This document shows, piece by piece, positions 1 through 11,314 of a stretch of DNA of 27,492 nt. The stretch spans positions 1 through 27,492 of the forward strand of contig QANT01005178.1 in the NCBI GenBank assembly GCA_003254885.1. The letters are read 5' to 3'. Under the pieces are notes generated by a model, which searched no databases, had not been told where the DNA came from, and saw nothing but the letters and a program-made list of their open reading frames with translations. A program made the translations under genes and the position numbers. Numbering within the stretch: position 1 is the first letter of the stretch; each line of letters starts with the position of its first letter. This stretch comes from Purshia tridentata (taxonomy: Eukaryota; Streptophyta; Magnoliopsida; Rosales; Rosaceae).

Positions 1-1185
1 AAAACTTTCTTGGTTGTCAAGAAAGACGTGAGGAAACACTTTCTCATGTCTCCATATTAGCGTACTAACCCTAAGGAACCACTTGAGGCCTAAAGAATGC
101 ACGAAAACGTCNTCATTTCGCTGCACACGGAGTCCATTTCGATTAAAGTTGCACCAAAAGGTTCCCGCTTGGCCAGGAAGATATGGGGAAGCACTTTCTC
201 ATGTCTCCATAACCGTTCAAGCCCTGAAGAACCACTTTAGGTGCTAAGCATGCACGAATACGTCATTTCGGTGCATGCTCAGTGTAACCTGGTCCACATT
301 GCGCCAAAACGGGCCCGATTGGCAAGAAAGAGATGAGGAAGCACTCTATAATATCTCGATTAGGGTGCTAGCCCTACAGAACCACCATAGCAGTTAAGGA
401 TGAATGAAAACGTCAGTCCCGTGTGCACTCCGTGCCATTTGGTTAAAGTTGCGCCAAAACGTTATCGGTTGGCAAGAAAGACATCGTGAAGCACTTTCTC
501 ATGCTTGGATTAACGTTCTACCCCTGAAGTTGCATATTTCGTGTTTAGAAGGCACGAAAACATCAGTTCGGTGCGTACTCAATCCAATTTCGTGCAATTT
601 CCACCAAAACGTGCCCGGTTGGCAAGAAAGATGTGGGGAGGCACTTTCTCATTCTTGGATTACATTCTCGCCCTCAAGAAGCACATTCTTTTGTTAAGAA
701 CGCACGAAGACATCATTTCGGTGCCTACTCAACCTAATTTCGTTTCAATTGCACCAAAACGTCCCCGGTTCGCAATAAAGACACGAGGAAGCACTTTCTC
801 TTGTTTGGATTAGCGTTCTAGCCCAAATGAACCACTTTAGGTATGCGTGGAACGTCATTTCGGTGCACACCGTGTACAACTTGGCTAAGGTTGCGCCAAA
901 ACGTGCTCGGTCGGCAAGATGCACATTCTGATGCTTGGATTAACGTGCTACCCCTCAAGAAGCACATTTCGTGTTAGGAAGGAACTAAAACCTCGTTTCA
1001 GTGCACACTCAGTCAACTTTCGTCTGAATTTCATCAACACGTGCCCGATTGGCAAGAAGGACATGAGGATGCACATTCTCACGTCTCGATTAGCGTGCCA
1101 GCCTTAAAGAACAACTTCAGGTGTTAAGAATGCACGAAATCAGCATTTCGGTGCGTACTCAGTCCAAATTCATCCAAATTGTACC
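1..1185. repeat. HOR copy U1, complete (a-h)
   Basis: Full eight-monomer copy. Monomer f is short (142 bp) because the GGTGCTCAGAATGCG segment of other copies is reduced to GGTATGCG. Monomer a carries the only ambiguous base of the window (N at 112) in a stretch 3 bases longer than its relatives. The c-f part is nearly identical to U4. Confidence 0.93.
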
Positions 1186-2087
1186 AAAACTTTCTTGGTT
1201 GTCAAGAAAGACGTGAGGAAGCACTTTCTCATGTCTCCATATTAGCGTACTAACCCTAAGGAACCACTTGAGGCCTAAAGAATGCACGAAAACGTCATTT
1301 CGCTGCACACGGAGTCCATTTCGATTAAATTTACACCAAAACGTTCCCGCTTGGCCAGGAAGACGTGGGGAAGCACTTTCTCATGTCTCCATAACCGTTC
1401 AAGCCCCGAAGAACCACTTTAGGTGCTAAGAAGGCACGAATACGTCATTTCGGTGCATGCTCAGTCTAACTTGGTTCAAATTGCGCAAAAACGTGCCCGA
1501 TTGGCAAGAAAGAGATGAGGAAGCACTCTCTAATGTCTCGATTAGCGTGCTAGCCCTACAGAACCACTTTAGGTGTTAAGGATCAACGAAAACGTCAGTC
1601 CGGTGCGCACTCCGTACCATTTGGTTAAAGTTGCACCAAAAGGTTATCGGTTGGCAAGAAAGACATGGGGAAGCACTTTCTCATGCTTCGATTAGCATTC
1701 TGCCCCTAAATTTGCACATTTCGTGTTTAGAAGGCACGAAAAAATGAGTTCGGTGCGGACTTAACCCAATTTCGTGCAATTTCCACCAAAACGTGCCCGG
1801 TTGGCAAGAAAGATGTGGGGAGGCACTTTCTCATTCTTGGATTAGCGTTCTCGCCCTCAAGAAGCACATTTCGTGTTAGGAAGGAACTAAAACCTCATTT
1901 CAGTGCATACGCAGTCTACTTTCGTCTGAATTGCATCACAACGTGCCCCGTTGGCAAGAAGGACATGAGGACGCATGTTCTCATGTCTCGATTAGCGTGC
2001 CAGCCTTGAAGAACAACTTTAGGTGTTAAGAATGCACGAAAGCAGCATTTTGGTGCGTACTCAGTCCAAATTCGTCCAAATTGCACC
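1186..2087. repeat. HOR copy U2, six monomers (e/g fusion)
   Basis: The copy is 902 bp. Monomers a to d are normal. Monomer e then passes directly into g sequence near 1850-1875: the e phrase TTAGCGTTCTCGCCCTCAAG leads into the g phrase CGTGTTAGGAAGGAACTAAA. The rest of e, all of f and the first part of g are missing. The fusion keeps monomer phase, as expected for unequal exchange between homologous monomers. Confidence 0.9.
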
Positions 2088-3127
2088 AAAACTTTCTTGG
2101 TTGTCAAGAAAGACGTGAGGAAGCACTTTCTCATGTCTCGATATTAGCGTGCTAACCCTAAGGAACCACTTGAGGCCTAAAGAATGCACGACAACGTTAT
2201 TTCGGTGCACACGGAGTCCAATTCGATTAAAGTGGCACCAAAACGTTCCCGCATGGCCAGGAAGACGTGGGGAAGCACTTTCTCATGTCTCCATAACCGT
2301 TCAAGCACCGAAGAACCACTTTAGGTGCTAAGAATGCAGAAAATACATCATTTCGGTACATGCTCAGTCTAACTTAGTCCAAATTGCGCCAAAACGTTCC
2401 CAATTGGCAAGAAAGAGATGAGGAAGCACTCTCTAATGTCTCGATTAGCATGCTAGCCCTACAGAACCACTTTAGGTGTTAAGGATGAACGAAAACGTCA
2501 GTCCGATGTGCACTCCGTACCATTTGGTTAAAGTTGCACCAAAAGGTTATCGGTTGGCAAGAATGACATAGGGAAGCACTTTCTCATGCTTGCATTAGCA
2601 TTCTGCCCCCAAAGTTGCACATTACGTGTTTAGAAGGCACGAAAACATCAGTTCGGTGCGTACTCAATCCAATTTCGTGCAATTTCCACCAAAACGTGCC
2701 CGGTTGGCAAGAAAGATGTGGGGAGGCACTTTCTCATTCTTGGATTAGCGATTCGCCCTCAAGAAGCACATGCTTTTATTAAGAACGCACGAAGACATCA
2801 TTTCGGTGCCTACTCAACCTAATGTCGTTTCAATTGCACCAAAACGTCCCTAGTTGGCAATAAAGACACGAGGAAGCACTTTCTCTTGTTTGGATTAGCG
2901 TTCTAGCCCAAATGAACCACTTTAGGTGTTCAGAATGTGTGGAACGTCATTTCGGTGCACACCGTGTACAACTTGGCTAAAATTGTGCCAAAACGTGCTC
3001 GGTCAGCAAGACGCACGTTCTCATGCTTGGATTAACGTTCTAGCCCTTAAGAAGCACATTTCGTGTTAGGAAGGAACTAAAACCTCATTTCAGTGCACAC
3101 TCAGTGTACTTTCGTCTAAATTGCATC
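2088..3127. repeat. HOR copy U3, monomers a-g
   Basis: Monomers a to g in order. The h monomer that should close the unit is fused to the a monomer of the next copy, so U3 plus U4 span 2,229 bp and hold 15 monomers, not 16. The U3/U4 boundary is therefore a convention. Confidence 0.88.
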
Positions 3128-4316
3128 AAAACGTGCCCGGTTGGCAAGAAGGACATGAGGAAGCACTTTCTCATGTCTCGATATTAGCGTGGTAACCCTA
3201 AGGAACGACTTGAGGCCTAAAGAATGCACGAAAACGGCATTTCGGGGCACACGGAGTCCAATTCGATTAAAGTTGGACCAAAACGTTCCCGCTTGGCCAG
3301 GAAGACGTGGGGAAGCACTTTCTCATGTCTCCATAACCGTTCAAGCCCGAAAGAACCACTTTAGGTGCTAAGAATGCACGAATACGTCATTTCGGTGCAT
3401 GCTCAGTGTAACCTGGTCCACATTGCGCCAAAACGTGCCCGATTGGCAAGAAAGAGATGAGGAAGCACTCTCTAATATCTCGATTAGCGTGCTAGTCCTA
3501 CAGAACCACCATAGCTGTTAAGGATGAATGAAAACGTCAGTCCCGTGTGCACTCCGTGCCATTTGGTTAAAGTTGCGCCAAAACGTTATGGGTTGGCAAG
3601 AAAGACATCGGGAAGCACTTTCTCATGCTTGGATTAACGTTCTACCCATAAAGTTGCACATTTCGTGTTTAGAAGGCACGAAAACATCAGTTCGGTGCGT
3701 ACTCAATCCAATTTCGTGCAATTTCCACCAAAACGAGCCCGGTTGGCAAGAAAGATGTGGGGACGCACTTTCTCATTCTTGGATTACATTCTCGCCCTCA
3801 AGAAGCACATTCTTTTGTTAAGAACGCACGAAGACATCATTTCGGTGCCTACTCAACCTAATTTCGTTTCAATTGCACCAAAACGTCCCCGGTTCGCAAT
3901 AAAGACACGAGGAAGCACTTTCTCTTGTTTGGATTAGCGTTCTAGCCCAAATGAACCACTTTAGGTGCTCAGAATGCGTGGAACGTCATTTCGGTGCACA
4001 CCGTGTATAACTTGGCTAAAGTTGCGGCAAAACGTGCTCGGTCAGCAACACGCACGTTCTCATTGTTGGATTAACGTTCTCGCCCTTAAGAAGCACATTT
4101 CGTGTTAGGAAGGAACTAAAACCTCATTTCAGTGCACACTCAGTCTACTTTCGTCTGAATTGCATCAAAACGTGCCCGGTTGGCAAGAAGGACATGAGGA
4201 CGCACGTTCTCATGTGTCGATTAGCGTGCCAGCCTTAAAGAACAACTTTAGGTGTTAAGAATGCACAAAAGTAGCATTTCGGTGCGTACTCAGTACAAAT
4301 TCGTCCAAATTGCAGC
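3128..4316. repeat. HOR copy U4, begins with h/a fusion monomer
   Basis: The first monomer starts like h (ACGTGCCCGGTTGGCAAGAA then GGACATGAGG) and changes to a near 3160-3190 (ATATTAGCGTGGTAACCCTA). Monomers b-h follow. Positions 3528-3821 differ from 404-697 of U1 at only about seven sites by eye, much closer than neighbouring copies are to each other. Confidence 0.88.
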
Positions 4317-5356
4317 AAAACTTTCTTGGTTGTCAAGACAGACGTGAGGAAGCACTTTCTTATGTCTCTATATTAGCGTGCTAACCCTAAGGAACCACCT
4401 GAGGCCTAAAGAATGCACGAAAACGTCATTTTGGGTGCACACGGAGTCCAATTCGATTAAAGTTGCGCCAAAACGTTCCCGCTTGGCCAGGAAGACGTGG
4501 GGAAGCACTTTCTCATGTCTCCATAACCATTCAAGCCCCGAAGAACCACTTTAGGTGCTAAGAATGCACGAATACGTCATTTCGATGCATGCTCAGTGTA
4601 ACCTGGTCCACATTGCGCCAAAACGTGCCCGATTGGCAAGAAAGAGATGAGGAAGCACTCTCTAATATCTCGATTAGCGTGCTAGCCTTACAGAACCACC
4701 TTAGGTGTTAAGGATGAACGAAAACGTCAGTCCCGTGCGCACTCCGTACCATTTGGTTAAAGTTGCACCAAAACGTTCTCGGTTGGCAAGAAAGACATCG
4801 GGAAGCACTTTCTCATGCTTGGATTAGCATTCTACCCCTAAAGTTGCACATTTCGTGTTTAGAAGGCACGAAAACATCAGTTCGGTGCGTACTCAATCCA
4901 ATTTCGTGCAATTTCCACCAAAACGTGCCCAGTTGGCAATAAAGACACAAGGAAGCACTTTCACTTGTTTGGATTAGCATTCTAGCCCAAATGAACCACT
5001 TTAGGTGCTCAGAATGCGTGGAACGTCATTTCGGTGCACACCGTGTACAACTTGGCTAAAGTTTCGGCAAAACGTGCTCGGTCAGCAACACGCACGTTCT
5101 CATTGTTCGATTAACGTTCTCGCCCTCAAGAAGCACATTTCGTGTTAGGAAGGAACTAAAACCTCATTTCAGTGCACACTCAATGTACTTTCGTCTAAAT
5201 TGCATCAAAACGTGCCCGGTTGGTAAGAAGGACATGAGGACGCAAGTTCTCATGTATCGATTAGCGTGCCAGCCTTAAAGAACAACTTTAGGTGTTAAGA
5301 ATGCACGAAAGTAGCATTTCGGTGCGTACTCAGTCCAAATTCGTCCAAATTGCAGC
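4317..5356. repeat. HOR copy U5, seven monomers (e missing)
   Basis: The copy is 1,040 bp. Monomer d ends normally (TTTCCACCAAAACGTGCCC). The next monomer starts like e for about 20 bp and is then f (GGCAATAAAGACAC), so one monomer has been lost by a fusion near 4930. Monomers g and h follow. Confidence 0.88.
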
Positions 5357-6517
5357 AAAACTTTCTTGGTTGTCAAGAAAGACGTGAGGAAGCACTTTCT
5401 TATGTCTCGATATTAGCCTGCTAACCCCAAGGAACCACTTGAGGCCCAAATAATGCACGAAAACATCATTTTGGGTGCACACGGAGTCAAATTCGATTAA
5501 AGTTACACCAAAACGTTCTCGCTTGGCCAGGAAGACGTGGGGAAGCACTTTCTCATGTCTCCATAACCGTTCGAGCCCCGAAGAACCACTTTAGGTGCTA
5601 TGAATGCACGAATACGTCATTTCAGTGCATGCTCAGTGTAACCTGGTCCACATTGCGCCAAAACGTGCCCGATTGGCTAGAAAGAGGTGAGGAAGCACTC
5701 TCTAATGTCTCGATTAGCGTGCTAGCCCTACAGAACCACCTTAGGTGTTAAGGATGAACGAAAACGTCAGTCCAGTGCGCACTCCGTACCATTTGGTTAA
5801 AGTTGCACCAAAACGTTATCGGTGGCAAGAAAGACATAGGGAAGCACTTTCTCATGCTTGGATTAACGTTCTACCCGTAAAGTTGCACATTTCGTGTTTA
5901 GAAGGCACGAAAACATCATTTCTCTGCGTACTCAATCCAATTTCTACTAAAACGTGCCTGGTTGGCAAGAAAGATGTGGAGAAGCACTTTCTCATTCTTG
6001 GATTAGCGTTCTAACCCTCAAGAAGCGCATGCTTTTGATAAGAACACACGAAGACCCCATTACGGTGCCTCCTCCACCCAATTTCGTTTCAATTGCACCA
6101 AAACGTCCCCGGTTGGCAATAAGGACATGAGGAAGCACTTTCTCTTGTTTGGATTAGCGTTCTAGCCCCAACGAACCAGTTTAGGTGGTAAGACTACGTG
6201 GAACGTCATTTCGGTGCACACTGTGCACTACTTAGTTAAAGTTGCACCAAAACGTGTGCGGTTGGCAAGAAGCACGTCATGCTTGGAGTAACGTTCTAGA
6301 CCTCAAGAAGCGCATTTTGTGTTAAGAAGGAACTCAAACCTCATTTCAGCGCACACTCAATTGCATATAAACGTGCCCAGTTGGCAAGAAGGACATGAGG
6401 ACGCACGTTCCTATGTCTCGATTAGCGTGCCAGCCCTAAAGAACCACTTTAGGTGTGAAGAATGCACGAAAACATCATTTCGGCGCGTACTCAGTTTAAA
6501 TTCGTCCAAATTGGACC
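5357..6517. repeat. HOR copy U6, chimera of two satellite subfamilies
   Basis: All eight monomers are present (1,161 bp). Monomers a-d carry the variants of the left copies (ACTTTCTTGGTTGTC, AAAGTTGCACATTTCG). From the end of d onward the variants are those of the right copies (CTCCTCCACCC in e, GGCGCGTACTC in h). At the switch, near 5940, about 10 bp are missing: AATTTC is followed directly by TACTAAAACG where other copies have GTGCAATTTCCACC. Confidence 0.82.
6435..6453. repeat. Conserved dyad in the satellite monomer (example copy)
   Basis: CCTAAAG-AACCA-CTTTAGG is a perfect 7-bp inverted repeat with a 5-base loop. It recurs at the same place in many monomers, with weaker forms such as CCTAAGG-AACCA-CTTGAGG in monomer a. 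The left arm, with the preceding C, contains one CCCTAAA unit like the plant telomere repeat, but never a tandem run. Confidence 0.75.
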
Positions 6518-7686
6518 AAAACTTCCTTGGTGGGCAAGAAAGACATAAGGAAGCACTTTCACATGTCTCGATATTTGCGTGCTAACCTTAAGGAACCACT
6601 TACGGTCTTAAGAATGCACGAAAACATCGTTTCGGCGCACACTGAGTCCAATTCCATTAAAGTTGCACCAAAACGTTCCCCGTGGGAAAGAAAGACAGAG
6701 GGAAGCACTCTCTCATGTCTCGAATAACTTTAGGTGCTAAGAGTGCACGAATACATCATTTCGGTGCGTACTCAGTCTAACTTGGTCCAAATTGCACCAA
6801 AACGTGCCCGATTGGCAAGAAAGAGGTGAGGAAGCACTCTCTAATGTCTCGATTAGCGTACTAGCCCTAAAGAACCACTTTCGGCGTTTGGGATGAACGA
6901 AGTTGTCATTTCGGTGCGCACTCTGGACAATTTGGTTAAAGGTACACCAAAACGTTATTTGTTGCCAAGAAAGTCATGGGGAAGCACTTTCTCAAGCTTG
7001 GATTAGCATCCTAGCCCTAAAGAAACACATTTCGTGTTTAGAAGGCACGAGAACATCATTTCGGTGCCTACTCAATCCAATTTCGTGCAATTTCCACCAA
7101 AACGTGCCCGGTTGGGAAGAAATATGTGGGGAAGCACTTTCTCATTCTTGGATTAGCGTTCTCGCCCTCAAGAAGCACATGCTTTTGATAAGAACGCACG
7201 AACGCCCCATTTCGGTGCCTCCTCCACCCAATTTCGTTTCAATTGCACCAAAACGTCCCCGGTTGGCAATAAGAACATGAGGAAGCACTTTCTCTTGTTT
7301 GGATTAGCGTTCTAGCCCCAACGAACAAGTTTAGGTGTTAAGAATGTGTGGAACGTCATTTCGGTGCACACTGTGCACGACTTGGTTAAAGTTGCACCAA
7401 AACGTGCGCAGTTGGCAAGAAGCACGTTTTTATGCATGGATTAACGTTCTAGCCCTCAAGAACCGCATTTCGTGTTAAGAAGGAACTCAAACCTCATTTC
7501 AATGCACACTCAGTCTACTTTCGTCTGAATTGCATCAAAATGTGCCCGGTTGGCAAGAAGGACATGAGGACGCACGTTCTCGTGTCTCGATTAAAGTGCC
7601 AGCCCTAAAAAACCACTTTAGGTGTGAAGAACGCACGAAAACATCATTTCGGCGCGTACTCAGTCCAAATTTGTCCAAATTGCACC
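6518..7686. repeat. HOR copy U7, right-hand subfamily
   Basis: Eight monomers, 1,169 bp, beginning with the right-hand variant AAAACTTCCTTGGTGGGC. Monomer b lacks about 26 bp around 6722 (the segment with GAGCGTTCAAGCCCCCAAAG in other copies). Confidence 0.88.
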
Positions 7687-8245
7687 AAAACTTCCTTGGT
7701 GGGCAAGAAAGACATAAGGAAGCACTTTTTAATGTCTCGATATTCGCGTGCTAACCCTAAGGAACCACTTGAGGTCTTAAGAATGCACGAAAATTTCGTT
7801 TCAGCGCACAGTGAGTTCCATTCCATTAAAGTTGCACCAAAACGTTCCCCGTTGGAAGGAAAGACATGGGGAAGCACTCTCTCATGTCTCGATGAGCGTT
7901 CATGCCCCCAAAGAACAACTTTAGGTGCTAAGAGTGCACGAATATGTCATTTCGGTGCGTACTCAGTCTAACTTGGTCCAGATTGCACTAAAACGTGCCC
8001 GATTGGCAAGAAAGAGGTGAGGAAGCACTCTCTAATGTCTCGATTAGCGTGCTAGCCCTAAAAAACCACTTTGGGCGTTAGGAATGAACGAAGACGTCAT
8101 TTCGGTGCGCACTCTGTACAATCTGGTTAAAGTTTCACCAAAGCGTTATCGGTTGGCAAGAAAGACATGGGGAAGCACTTTCTCACAGCTGGATTAGCAT
8201 TGTAGCCCTAAAGAAGCACATATCGTGTTTAGAAGGCACGAAAAC
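7687..8245. repeat. HOR copy U8, left part (a to mid d)
   Basis: Monomers a, b, c and most of d. The copy is cut at 8245 in the d phrase GAAGGCACGAAAAC by the LTR element and resumes at 13204. Removing the element and one AAAAC duplication leaves a normal copy of about 1,190 bp. Confidence 0.9.
8241..8245. repeat. Target site duplication AAAAC, left
   Basis: AAAAC directly before the TG of the LTR. The identical pentamer follows the CA of the other LTR at 13204-13208. Joining the flanks restores the satellite d phrase GCACGAAAACATCATTTCGG. Confidence 0.95.
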
Positions 8246-10263
8246 TGACACGCCCCGACCCTCGGGCACGTGCCTAAACTGCTGAAAACTGACAACTGTT
8301 TCCTGTGGACCCTTTTTCTGAAACTGCTGCTGCCATGAATATAAAATAATTTCCCGAAAACCACTGTAAGTTACAAAAACATGTTTATAAAACAAGCCGT
8401 AAAACCTTTTACATAAAAATCAAACTGTAAAACAACTTTTTGAAACTGCTGGTCCCACTGCCTCGTCTTCTCTCCACTGCCTCCTCAGCTTGCTCAACCT
8501 GCAAAACCAAAACCCTGCACCCAACCACAGGTGCACCGGGTTTAACCACAAACCCGGTAAGCTCACTAGAGCCCGTATGAGTGAAATCCAACTGTAACCT
8601 CAAATTAGAAATTCAATAAAATACTCAATTCACAATCCATCTTAAGCCTCAAAACACAATGAAGCCTTAAGTCAGAAACACAAATCTTATCCTGATCACT
8701 AAAACCTCTAACCAATCAATTCACTGTCCCAAGCTGAAATACTCAATTATCCTCGATTTAACCTCTAAACTGAAATAACCTCGAAACCATCCACGAGATC
8801 CTTACTTGGGATCCAACTAGATCCTTCAACTGGGATCCACTAATCCTCGAACAATAACCACTGATCCTTATTTAGAATCCAACTTAATCCTCAATTGATA
8901 CCCACTGATACTCCAATCTCATACTTAAGCCTTTAACCTCAAATAACCTTTAACACCTCGAGATCTGCAATCCTAATTTCCGTACCCCTCTTAACTAGCA
9001 AACAACAACCAATCACACAAAGCAAACAAGGCAAGAAATTAACTTGACCAGAAAATTAACTGAACTGAATTAAATTGGTCTTAAGTTCACTCACAGTGTT
9101 CCGCACGAAAAGACTGAACTACCCTTCGTGCCCTTCGTGGCTCCTTTGCTCGGATTCCAAAATCCGGCAGCACAACGGCATCGGAAATACAAATTCCCGT
9201 GCCGAGTGTACCTGCTAAGACCAGACAACCAACAAGCAACCAACAGAGTTCACAAACAGTTTCTTTAACAACTGAAACGGGCGGGAACCACCACACACGG
9301 TGGCTGCCCGACCCTCGGAAACCACACGGAAGGTTCAAGAAACTCACCCAACTTCACCAAGGGTCCTACTAGGCTCTAGGGAGGCTGAACGGCACGAGAG
9401 AACACCAAACACGACCACCACGCACGGCAAAGCCGTGGTAGCCGTAGCTGCCTAACCTGGGAAAAGCACAACCACCTTTTTAAAGCTCAAACCAAGGGCA
9501 CAGACTTCAAGAGGACGTCGAGGGGATCGAAAACCATACCTCACTCAACGGAGAAGGTGGCCGGAAACGCCTGAATTTCGCCAGAGAAGCCGCGGCCTTC
9601 AAGCCTTCGATTCGCCGCCCACGGCGGTCCAACCGATGATCGAAGCACACCACTATGACGGGCTCGACGAAAGGAAGAATTCTGGGCGGTCGGCGAGCCT
9701 CGAAGTCGCCGCGATCGCCGTCGCGACGCCACTATGCACGAGTTGGGTTTTCCGTTCCGGCCTGTTCCGGGAGGAGGCGCCACCACCGGAGGGAAGAGGG
9801 AGGCGGCGCGAGCACGGGAGGCTAAAGACCAAGCCGGCCCGCCGCCGAACGCGCCCCCACGCGCCGGTGAAAGGCGCGGCTGGGAATGGGTGTCGCGAGA
9901 GGGAGAAGCATCGGGAGAGGAGAGAGAAAGTGTCTGAAAAAGTCTGGGTTTTTGGGCTTTTAAAATCACCTTTTTCAAAATTACCAATGTGTCCTTCTCT
10001 TCACACGTCCGTAACTTTCAAACCGTAGCTTCGTTCGACGCGTGCTACGTGTCTACGAACTCGTGAGGACGAGACCTTTCCAACGAACCCAAAGTCAACG
10101 CGAAAAGACATCCCGAACAAAAAGTCAACTTTTTGCCCAACTTTAAAATCAAACTTTAAAATTCAAAAAAAAAAAACCCCCAAAACGTTTTACTTTTCAA
10201 ATGAAATCCTGAAAACCTTTAAAAAGCGTTTCAAAACCACTTTGAGAGGTGCGGGGTGTTACA
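8246..10263 (-). repeat. 3' LTR (element orientation)
   Basis: 2,018 bp, the complete version of the LTR. It includes 9209-9339, a 131-bp segment absent from the other LTR. The two LTRs otherwise differ at about 30 single bases by my count, roughly 1.5%, mostly transitions. Minus-strand order: start, GTTGACTTT motifs, the TTCGTAGACACGTAGCA motif (10043-10059), a TATA-like TTTTAAAA (9957-9966), a GC-rich leader with CT runs (about 9540-9950), then an AT-rich part with degenerate GATCC repeats (about 8799-8930). The long minus-strand ORF in the leader is treated as non-coding. Confidence 0.93.
9209..9339. other. 131-bp segment present in only one LTR
   Basis: The flanks GTGCCGAGTG and AAACTCACCC are adjacent in the other LTR at 12280/12281. 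The two LTRs are identical when made, so this is either a deletion in the 11318-13203 copy or an insertion here. I see no target duplication or terminal repeats around the extra segment, which favours a deletion in the other copy. Confidence 0.85.
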
Positions 10264-10276
10264 AACTACCCCCCTT
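10264..10276 (-). promoter_or_regulatory. Polypurine tract of the LTR element
   Basis: The minus strand reads AAGGGGGGTAGTT immediately before the LTR start TGTAACACC. A G-rich purine run directly against the 3' LTR is the expected plus-strand primer. This fixes the element orientation together with the PBS. Confidence 0.8.
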
Positions 10277-11301
10277 AAAAGAATTTCGTCCTCGAAATTC
10301 CCAAGGGAAAGTAACAAGAGGAGTGACTTCTCACAGTCACCAACAAACAAGCACAAGGAACAACAAGCAAGTACAAACGCATAAGTCCAGACTGAAAACT
10401 CCTTCAACCTTTTTGAAACCCAAAAACTCTTTCCAAACTTTTCTTTTAAAACCGAAACCTTTTTTCAACACTGAAACCCCCTTTCTTTTTCTTTTTTTTT
10501 TTTTTTTTTTTTAGACCGAAACCCTTTTTCAAAACTGAAACTGCTTTTCAAAGCTTTCTGAAAAACAAAACTGAGTACAAACACCAACAAGCAAGCAAGC
10601 AACCCCGTAAGCCTTAACTAAAGAACTAGCGGCAACAAGCTTGTCGTGTTTTCCTTTCGTAACTGAACTTCCACTACGCTTTCGCTGCGCAACTCTGAAC
10701 AACCTTTAAAACCAACGACAACTGACGAAAAACTGGTCAAAAGTGACCTAAAACTCGAGAAAAAGCACCAAACACAAACCCCGAACGTCCACGAGTCAAC
10801 AGCCTAGGTCCCACCTAGCTACTTCTTCGGTAACTCCGCTACCTCGTAAGCTGACTCACTAGAGTGAAACTGTTCAACCCACTAAGTTCTCTTCTCCCTT
10901 AACCAAACCAACTCTGGTCTCACTGAACAACTTCACCAACTATTAACTTCCCTTAACTAACTTCCAACTTTTCCAAGCTTGCTGAGGAGCAGGAGGGACG
11001 ATGGCAGTGCGAGGGACACATCTGAAAATTTTCTCAAACCCTTTCATGGCTCACATCAAAACATTTTTCTGAAAATACTTTGAAAATTCAAATCTTTTCT
11101 CAAACTGCTTTTACTGAAACTGTAGTTTTTCCAAACTGTCTTTCTTTCCAACTAGCTTTCCTCTGTAACATCACCTTTCCAGCTCCGGGCGGTGTGGGAT
11201 CGCTCACTTCACCTCACCTGGTAGCTTGCCGCTGCCCCGCAGCCGCCCACATCAGGGTCTCGGTCCCTGGGTCTTGCAATCCCCACACATCCGGCCGGTC
11301 T

Positions 11302-11314
11302 GGCTCTGATACCA
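11302..11314 (-). promoter_or_regulatory. Primer binding site, initiator Met-tRNA type
   Basis: The minus strand reads TGGTATCAGAGCC, the sequence complementary to the 3' end of plant initiator methionine tRNA, which primes many plant LTR retrotransposons. It lies three bases (ATA) after the LTR end GTGTCA, the usual spacing. This shows that 11318-13203 is the 5' LTR and that the element runs leftward. Confidence 0.95.

Larger units (their letters stand above)
1..8245. repeat. Satellite array, left block (8-monomer higher-order repeat)
   Basis: Tandem satellite with monomers of about 150 bp. Each monomer begins near an AAAACGT..CGGTTGGCAAGAAAG motif, continues through GAAGCACTTTCTCATG, a CCCTAAAGAACCAC segment and GAATGCACGAAAAC, and closes with ATTTCGGTGC and a CTCAGTCCAA-like stretch. 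Eight distinguishable monomers (a-h) recur in fixed order, giving an HOR of about 1.185 kb. In the first copy the monomers start at 1, 156, 306, 456, 606, 756, 898 and 1036, with lengths of 155, 150, 150, 150, 150, 142, 138 and 150 bp. The block runs into the window from the left and is interrupted, not ended, at 8245. A 150-bp unit in an HOR invaded by LTR elements resembles plant centromeric or pericentromeric satellites, but nothing here proves centromere function. Confidence 0.97.

Noticed and set aside
404..7971. Many ORFs of 60-130 codons across the satellite on both strands
   Set aside because: Most monomers are 150 bp, a multiple of three, so a stop-free frame in one monomer tends to stay open in the next. 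The repeated peptides follow the DNA repeat and match no protein family.
1..8245. Interstitial telomere repeat, because CCCTAAA recurs
   Set aside because: CCCTAAA occurs once per monomer as part of the satellite sequence and never as a tandem run.
9541..9987. 148-codon minus-strand ORF in the LTR leader, repeated at 12482-12928
   Set aside because: It is present twice only because LTRs are duplicates. It is GC-rich, low in complexity (Pro, Ser, Arg), has overlapping open frames on the other strand, and matches no gag or other domain I know.
11302..11314. Fragment of a tRNA gene
   Set aside because: Only the 13 bases complementary to the tRNA 3' end are present, next to an LTR end, so this is a primer binding site.
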